This document shows, piece after piece, positions 4,601 through 8,010 of a DNA stretch of 8,010 nucleotides (positions are counted from its first letter, which is position 1; each line of letters begins with the position of its first letter). This DNA is from an uncultured Oscillospiraceae bacterium. GTDB taxonomy: Bacteria > Bacillota > Clostridia > Oscillospirales > Ruminococcaceae. The translations under genes were made by a program, and so were the position numbers. The stretch is taken from positions 1 to 8,010 of the forward strand of contig CAKTCT010000070.1 of NCBI GenBank assembly GCA_934539585.1, in the 5' to 3' direction. The notes beneath the pieces are model-generated. The model was not told the origin of the DNA, searched no databases, and worked only from the letters and a program-made list of their open reading frames with translations.

Positions 4601-7571
4601 CCATGGTATCTGGCAGCTGTCCACTCCCAACATCTGGAGCAACACCCCCTGGCTGAGCATGAACGAGTCCTGGTACAACGAAGTGCGCAACCAGCGGCTG
4701 GAAATGGTCTCCGACTACCTGGCCCAGAAGCAGGCGGAATACGCCGCCAAGGGGCAGGACGTGGACCTGAACATCTTCATGGAAAACGAGCCCACCTACT
4801 GGGCGTACAGCCACTACAACACCAGCACCACCAGCGGCCGGGCCGACCTGTCCTACACCGTGATCCGGGACGCCGCCCGCAAAGGCTTCACCCTGGACCC
4901 CACCGACGGCCTCTCCGACGAGGAGCAGAAGTGGCTCTTTGACAACCACACCCCCTACATTGAGGCGGAAGGCGCGGCTGTGGCCAGCGGCCTTGGCAGC
5001 AACGCCATCCGGATCGTGGACGGCAAAGTGACCTATCCCACCTCCCAGATGACCGAGAAGGTCTTCAGCCACGTTCAGACGGCCAAGCAGACCATCGGCG
5101 GCATCACCTATCCCAGCTGGGAGTACCACCTCACTGAAAACCTGCGCATGGGCCTGGAATACGCTTATCCCTATGAGATGAGCGCCACCGAGCTCCAGTA
5201 CGTCGCCGCCCGGGGAACCTTCGCCGACGTCAACATCGAGCGCAGCGCTCTGCGGAATTTCGACGTTCTCAACCAGCTGTACGAGTACGGCGCGGACTAC
5301 GCCATCATCTTCAACGTTCACCGGGACGACTACGGCCTGGTAGAGGATGCGGACAGCGCGCTGTCCTCCATCACCGAAACCGTCAAGGCCCGTACCCGGA
5401 ACCTGTGGGTCGCCTGCCGCGCCGACGTGGAGCGGCTGCTGGAATCCACCACGGCTGCCACCCCCAGCGCCTCCGTTGACCTGGAAGCAGCCAAGGCTGC
5501 CTACGAAAACGGCCGCTATGAGACGGCTTACGACCTGCTGATGAAGATCGGGTCCACCGGCGAGCTTCCCATGGATTTTGTGATCTCCGGCACCGGCACG
5601 CTGCTGGATTACCCTGTGACCATCACTGCTGCGGACGCGGTCAATGTGCGGCTTTACAGCGCAGGCGATACCCTGAAGCTGCGTCTGACCAGCCAGACTG
5701 CGCAGGAGGTTTCCGTGACTTGGGAAGGCGTCTCCGCCTACACCGTCACCGACCTGGGCGATGGCGTCTATGAGCTGACCAAGGGCGGCGACCGCTCCGG
5801 TGCGGCTCAGCTGACCAGCGCGGCCTACTACCACAAGGATTACCCTGACGCCTTTGAGGCGGTCTTCAAGGGTTACAGCAACGGCTCCATCCGCATCACC
5901 ACTCAGGACGCCAGCATCGGCGAGTATGTCAACTACGTGACCCTGAAACTGGCCGACAACTGCGTCATCACCCGGGCCCAGGAGGGCAAGGAAGCGGACC
6001 GCAAGACCGTGTCCGTCAGTGAGCTTTCCAACTACGACGCCCTGGAGCTGAAGCTCAACGAAAACGACGAGGTCGTGGAAATCCGGGCCACCTACGGCTA
6101 TGTCACCGGCCGGGTCGTTTCCATCCAGTACCCTGTGGTGGACGGCATGGTGGGTCTGGAGAACCCCTCCATCACCATCCGCACCATTGACGGCGTGGAG
6201 CACACCTACGAAATCTGCGCCATCACCGGTTTCAGCTATCCCAGCCAGACCGGCCACAACATGCAGACCTCCGACCTGACCGACTACGGCCTGAAAGCCG
6301 GGGATAAGATCAAGATTTCCTACTCCCCCTACACCTACAACGGCAGCAGCATCAAGGCCATCAAGGTCTACAAGGACGACTACACCAAGATTGTCCTCGA
6401 CGAGGATTTCGAGGACGGAGATTTCGGCGACTGCGTAAGCACCGACAACGTGTTCATCCGCGACCTGGACGGCAACTACCACAACAAGGTCCTCACCGCT
6501 GAGGACAAGGGCCGCGAGGGCTCCATTGTCTGGCGGATCCAGCAGGACGGCGACGCCGCCCTCCGGGACGTCACCATCAAGTACCGCCAGAGAAACATCC
6601 TGAACACCGGGTTCCGGTTCTACGTTTCCTACGACGAAGGCCAGACCTGGGAGCTGATCTGCGACCAGGCGGAAACCGGCGAGTGGCAGAGCGATCAGTA
6701 CATTTATCTGACCAACGTTACCGCAAACTCCATGCTGCTCAAGTGCGAGCTGGACTCCGAGGGCACCGGCGACCCGGACACCTGGTCCTGCCTGGACCTG
6801 ATCCAGGTGAAGATTCCCACCGGCGACATGATCCGCGCTGAGGAAGTGGATAAACTGATCCTCGCCATCGGGGAAGTCACCAAGGACAGCGGCGACGCGA
6901 TCGCCAAAGCCCGGAAAGCCTATGACGCCCTGACCGACGCTCAGAAGGACATGGTCGAAAACGACGACGTCCTCCTTGATGCGGAGAAAGCCTACCAGGC
7001 CATCCTGGACGGCGACAAGGACGAGCCTGGCGACATCACCCCCAGCAAGGACCCTGTCAAGGAAGTCACCAAGCTCATTGACGCCATCGGCATGGTGACG
7101 GCGGACTCCGGCGACGCCATCAAGGCCGCCCGGAACGCCTACGACGCCCTGACCGGCAGCCAGCAGAAGCGGGTGAAGAACTACGACACCCTGGTGGAAG
7201 CGGAGAAAGCCTATCAGGCCATTCTGGACGCATCCAAGGACCTCACCGATGAGGACCGGAAGGCTGCGGACGAGGTGGAGAAGCTCATCGACGCCATCGA
7301 CACCACGGCTCCCGGCGCGGAAGACGCTGTCAAAGCGGCCCGGGAAGCCTACGACGCCCTGACCGAGGCGCAGAAGGAGCTGGTGAAGAACCGCGATACC
7401 CTGACCAAGGCGGAAGCGGAGCTGAACATGGGCAAGCCGGATCCCGACGATAAGGACCGGCAGGACGCTCCCAAGACCGGCGACGCCGCCCAGTCCATCC
7501 TGTGGACCATGGCGCTGGCGGGTATGGGGCTGGCCATTGGCTACCTGCTGAAGAAGAAACGCGAATTCTGA
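1551..7571 (+). CDS. Large sortase-anchored surface protein with four N-terminal repeats and a glycosidase-like barrel
   Basis: The product has 2006 residues. The N-terminus (1-34) is a signal peptide: K/R-rich start, hydrophobic run at 13-26, and VHA-A cleavage at about 33/34. Four tandem repeats (36-200, 216-379, 394-558, 571-734) follow, each with NxRxC...GTAVSFA and (G/M)C(P/A)DWxA(M/L)W. Next come a beta-sandwich-like segment (about 759-895) and a TIM-barrel-like module (about 904-1290). The latter has SWWSGTPNGMDGKGG (984-998), FMENEP (E1080 a candidate acid/base, as in clan GH-A) and WEY or GLEYAY (E1191 or E1203, candidate nucleophiles). Further beta domains include one starting LDEDFEDG (about 1614-1757). 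Three helical repeats with AYDALT (1764-1820, 1836-1893, 1907-1958) precede the sorting signal APKTGD (1973-1978), a membrane span and a KKKREF tail. I infer a wall-attached carbohydrate-binding protein, possibly hydrolytic. Substrate and GH family are unknown. It is a single-gene unit with its own promoter and terminator. No TTA, CTA or TCA codon occurs after codon 42. Confidence 0.9.
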   Translation: MKTNRKSFGLRSLCMMLAMLIVMSVMPTISVHAAEVSYDVFSANVATYNAKGDVESVAVNEDWDANLMDSSNVEMQESTGWWGTDGHWANANELRANCLYSDAEGGYATFKVPAEEGVTITKLIVNARYCMGTAVSFAISNAKDGEFTTVYTMEEKKSGSDTEVDISDYTADWDEVYVKAIFPETGCPDWAAMWNIRAVGKTASKPTPPATVEKPVSYDLFAANIPTYADNGDVASVAKNKSWNANLAASENVEMKTSAGWSGTDGHWANPNNSVNALYSDNDGGYAVFKVPSDDGAAIKTLTVNARSCNGTAVSFAIANAVDGDFQTVYTVTDSVTGQDVEVDISAYTADWDEVYVKAIFPPTGCPDWGAMWNIRAAGTVKETVEVPTVEEPVSYDVFDANTCTYDELSGNVTNTELNPDWNTNLVASENAEMKTSAGWSGTKGHWANHNASVNAMYSTNDGGYAIFRVPADEGAIIRKLIVNARNCAGTAVSFAIANAVDGDFRTVYTVESEYTGQDVEVDISAYAEDWDEVYVKAIFPSTMCADWAAMWNIRAEGVILVPVEMELVDVYNDVFAANSCTYDELSGNVTATELNPDWNVNLVDSNNAEMKTSAGWQGSKEHWANHNATVNALYSTNDGGYATFKINVEEGTTLNRLLVNGRSCNGTAVSFAVSNAVDGNFTKVYTVTDGVSGTDVEVDISDAIEGWDEVYVRAIFPSTGCADWAALWTIRAISTKAVPKDPGEKYEPNPTDVKGTKVLHWEIGKEDKYGLSGEGVERTTVNATAGAVSDDYNVLVLGAGQTIRFELPAELGTATNLAMELREIHKHGDGKISYTVALNGDSLLDREATPLSEGPIHTWVDINKNNLTGSDVITVTNRGEQDVRLESVWFYENSDALMVEEDVYRPLEVVLFTLPVTYTDYAKDLATVKAYMADYSGYEKYSIAMAFDIFYMAWEDKVLFERLDWLMRLSAETGVPLYLDLNSWWSGTPNGMDGKGGFWGDLTYQQVIYDPDNVNGHGIWQLSTPNIWSNTPWLSMNESWYNEVRNQRLEMVSDYLAQKQAEYAAKGQDVDLNIFMENEPTYWAYSHYNTSTTSGRADLSYTVIRDAARKGFTLDPTDGLSDEEQKWLFDNHTPYIEAEGAAVASGLGSNAIRIVDGKVTYPTSQMTEKVFSHVQTAKQTIGGITYPSWEYHLTENLRMGLEYAYPYEMSATELQYVAARGTFADVNIERSALRNFDVLNQLYEYGADYAIIFNVHRDDYGLVEDADSALSSITETVKARTRNLWVACRADVERLLESTTAATPSASVDLEAAKAAYENGRYETAYDLLMKIGSTGELPMDFVISGTGTLLDYPVTITAADAVNVRLYSAGDTLKLRLTSQTAQEVSVTWEGVSAYTVTDLGDGVYELTKGGDRSGAAQLTSAAYYHKDYPDAFEAVFKGYSNGSIRITTQDASIGEYVNYVTLKLADNCVITRAQEGKEADRKTVSVSELSNYDALELKLNENDEVVEIRATYGYVTGRVVSIQYPVVDGMVGLENPSITIRTIDGVEHTYEICAITGFSYPSQTGHNMQTSDLTDYGLKAGDKIKISYSPYTYNGSSIKAIKVYKDDYTKIVLDEDFEDGDFGDCVSTDNVFIRDLDGNYHNKVLTAEDKGREGSIVWRIQQDGDAALRDVTIKYRQRNILNTGFRFYVSYDEGQTWELICDQAETGEWQSDQYIYLTNVTANSMLLKCELDSEGTGDPDTWSCLDLIQVKIPTGDMIRAEEVDKLILAIGEVTKDSGDAIAKARKAYDALTDAQKDMVENDDVLLDAEKAYQAILDGDKDEPGDITPSKDPVKEVTKLIDAIGMVTADSGDAIKAARNAYDALTGSQQKRVKNYDTLVEAEKAYQAILDASKDLTDEDRKAADEVEKLIDAIDTTAPGAEDAVKAAREAYDALTEAQKELVKNRDTLTKAEAELNMGKPDPDDKDRQDAPKTGDAAQSILWTMALAGMGLAIGYLLKKKREF
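1656..3752 (+). repeat. Four in-frame tandem repeats in the surface protein
   Basis: The units begin at residues 36, 216, 394 and 571 (V-x-x-D-(V/L)-F) and end at the W-(N/T)-IRA motif (194-198, 373-377, 552-556, 729-733). Each carries two cysteines exactly 57 residues apart: 130/187, 309/366, 488/545 and 665/722. Units 3 and 4 also share CTYDELSGNVT near their starts, suggesting they are the most recent duplication. The predicted fold is a beta-sandwich of carbohydrate-binding type, judged from alternating hydrophobic strands and conserved aromatics; no family is assigned. Confidence 0.88.
6840..7424 (+). repeat. Three in-frame helical repeats before the wall anchor
   Basis: Three units of about 55 residues share the pattern EV-x-KLI-x-AI, then A-x-x-AR-x-AYDALT-x-x-Q-x-x-x-V-x-N-x-x-x-L-x-x-AE (residues 1764-1820, 1836-1893, 1907-1958). 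They are separated by Asp/Lys/Pro-rich linkers. Small three-helix repeats of this kind are common as stalks in clostridial cell-surface proteins, and a spacer role between the active modules and the wall is the likely function. Confidence 0.85.
7467..7568 (+). other. C-terminal sortase sorting signal
   Basis: This encodes APKTGD (residues 1973-1978), a hydrophobic span (about 1983-2000) and the positive tail KKKREF. The motif differs from canonical LPXTG in having A before P, a variant seen among clostridial sortase substrates of the (S/N/A)PKTG(D) type. Cleavage between T1976 and G1977 is expected. No sortase gene is present in the window. Confidence 0.87.
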
Positions 7572-7601
7572 CATCCCCATTCTCTCCATATTTCCTTATA
7601 A

Positions 7602-7645
7602 AAGCCCTGCGGCAGCCATTTGGCTGCCGCAGGGCTTGGCTTTTT
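7602..7645 (+). terminator. Intrinsic terminator after the surface-protein gene
   Basis: A perfect 16-bp stem, AAGCCCTGCGGCAGCC (7602-7617) with GGCTGCCGCAGGGCTT (7622-7637), has a 4-nt ATTT loop. It is followed three bases later by TTTTT (7641-7645). It starts 30 bases after the stop codon and should end the transcript before the downstream repeat element. Confidence 0.93.
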
Positions 7646-7852
7646 GGAGAAACGTCTGGGCATGTGCGCCAATCGCACCACGTCAGTCCGCCGCCAGCAT
7701 CCACGTCAAGCCGACGCGTATTTCCGAAGTCTCATACAGGAATCGAAGCGTTCAAAAGTGCTGCACGGTTGCCTACTGTCCGAGCACCGATAGCGGCGGC
7801 GGGAAGTGTCGCGTGCGGATAGGTTTATCCAGCGCCTGCCGCCATTGGGGTC

Positions 7853-7873
7853 TTTAGGGGCGCAGCCCCTAAA
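7853..7873. repeat. Hairpin H3 of arm C
   Basis: TTTAGGGGC (7853-7861) pairs with GCCCCTAAA (7865-7873) around a GCA loop. The stem is the same as in arm B. Confidence 0.88.
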
Positions 7874-7885
7874 CGGACTTTTCTG

Positions 7886-7916
7886 CTTACTCTTTTCCTC
7901 CGGGGAAAAGAGTAAG
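7886..7916. repeat. Hairpin H2 of arm C
   Basis: A perfect 13-bp stem pairs CTTACTCTTTTCC (7886-7898) with GGAAAAGAGTAAG (7904-7916) around a 5-nt loop. It occupies the same place relative to H3 as the 12-bp H2 of arm B, but most base pairs differ. Confidence 0.88.
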
Positions 7917-7954
7917 TGCGCTGTGTAGGACAAAACAAATCTGTACAAACGTAA

Positions 7955-8010
7955 GTAGCCGCATAGGCTAGTAGGGCTTGCCGATTACGAATTAAAATCG
8001 GCAGCACTAC
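7955..8010. repeat. Central hairpin of arm C (outer right strand missing)
   Basis: The left outer strand GTAGCCGCATAGGC is at 7955-7968. Inner pairs are GTAG/CTAC (7971-7974 with 8007-8010) and TGCCGATT/AATCGGCA (7979-7986 with 7996-8003), around a 9-nt loop. The partner of the outer 14-mer would lie just beyond base 8010. Confidence 0.8.

Larger units (their letters stand above)
7675..8010 (-). repeat. Intergenic repeat element, arm C (continues past window end)
   Basis: Read on the minus strand, this has the same block order as arm B. It runs from half of the central hairpin (8010 to 7971) to GCCTATGCGGCTAC (7968-7955), a near-identical CTTACGTTTGTACA block, H2 (7886-7916), H3 (7853-7873) and a small hairpin at the H4 position (7817-7830). 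It then has ACAGTAGGC (minus strand, 7769-7777), ending GGCGGCGG plus CTGACGTGGTGC at 7675. Near the end the ACGTCA motif is duplicated imperfectly (7681-7686 and 7703-7708). It has no coding potential. The window stops inside the central hairpin, so a second arm probably follows outside. Confidence 0.82.

Noticed and set aside
1674..7589. Open frame of 1971 codons on the minus strand opposite the surface-protein gene
   Set aside because: It is exactly in codon register with the sense gene, so it stays open only because the sense gene uses no TTA, CTA or TCA codons after codon 42. The sense frame has the signal peptide, repeats and anchor; the antisense translation is Gly/Val-rich with no domain sense.
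7502..8007. Small open frames on both strands downstream of the surface-protein gene
   Set aside because: They cross the terminator hairpin and arm C, with no ribosome binding site and no recognisable protein features.

Overview
The window looks like chromosomal DNA from a GC-rich anaerobic Firmicute, most likely a gut clostridium of the Oscillospiraceae type. The evidence is an EF-Tu C-terminus of clostridial character, a Gram-positive signal peptide and a PKTGD-type sortase signal on the large protein, a strong AGGAG ribosome binding site, and strongly GC-biased third codon positions. The family-level assignment is inference.

Layout. Positions 1-189 are the 3' end of tuf (EF-Tu), followed by a GAAA-loop intrinsic terminator (244-278). 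Positions 190-1550 hold no convincing gene. They contain an intergenic repeat element of about 675 bp (367-1041), built as two divergent arms that meet at a long central hairpin (708-779). A very G-rich, C-poor tract follows (about 1042-1378), then an AT-richer promoter region. Positions 1551-7571 encode one 2006-residue surface protein. In order it has a signal peptide, four about 165-residue repeats, a beta-sandwich, a TIM-barrel-like glycosidase module with an N-E-P motif, further beta domains, three helical repeats and a C-terminal sortase signal. A perfect 16-bp stem terminator follows at 7602-7645. From 7675 to the window end lies a third arm of the same intergenic element, on the minus strand, cut off in the middle of its central hairpin.

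How it fits together. The tuf terminator insulates the housekeeping gene. The surface protein appears to be transcribed alone from its own promoter and ended by its own terminator, so it reads as a single-gene accessory unit. It is probably exported, anchored to peptidoglycan by a sortase encoded elsewhere, and binds and possibly cleaves a carbohydrate. The gene is bracketed by copies of the intergenic element: inverted (722-1041 versus 7675-8010) and direct (367-721 versus 7675-8010). These copies are possible substrates for recombination.

The most novel item is the intergenic element. Its arms share conserved blocks, and several hairpins keep their pairing while the bases change, which suggests a structured DNA or RNA family. 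The main protein's catalytic module and fourfold repeat also do not match a family I can name.
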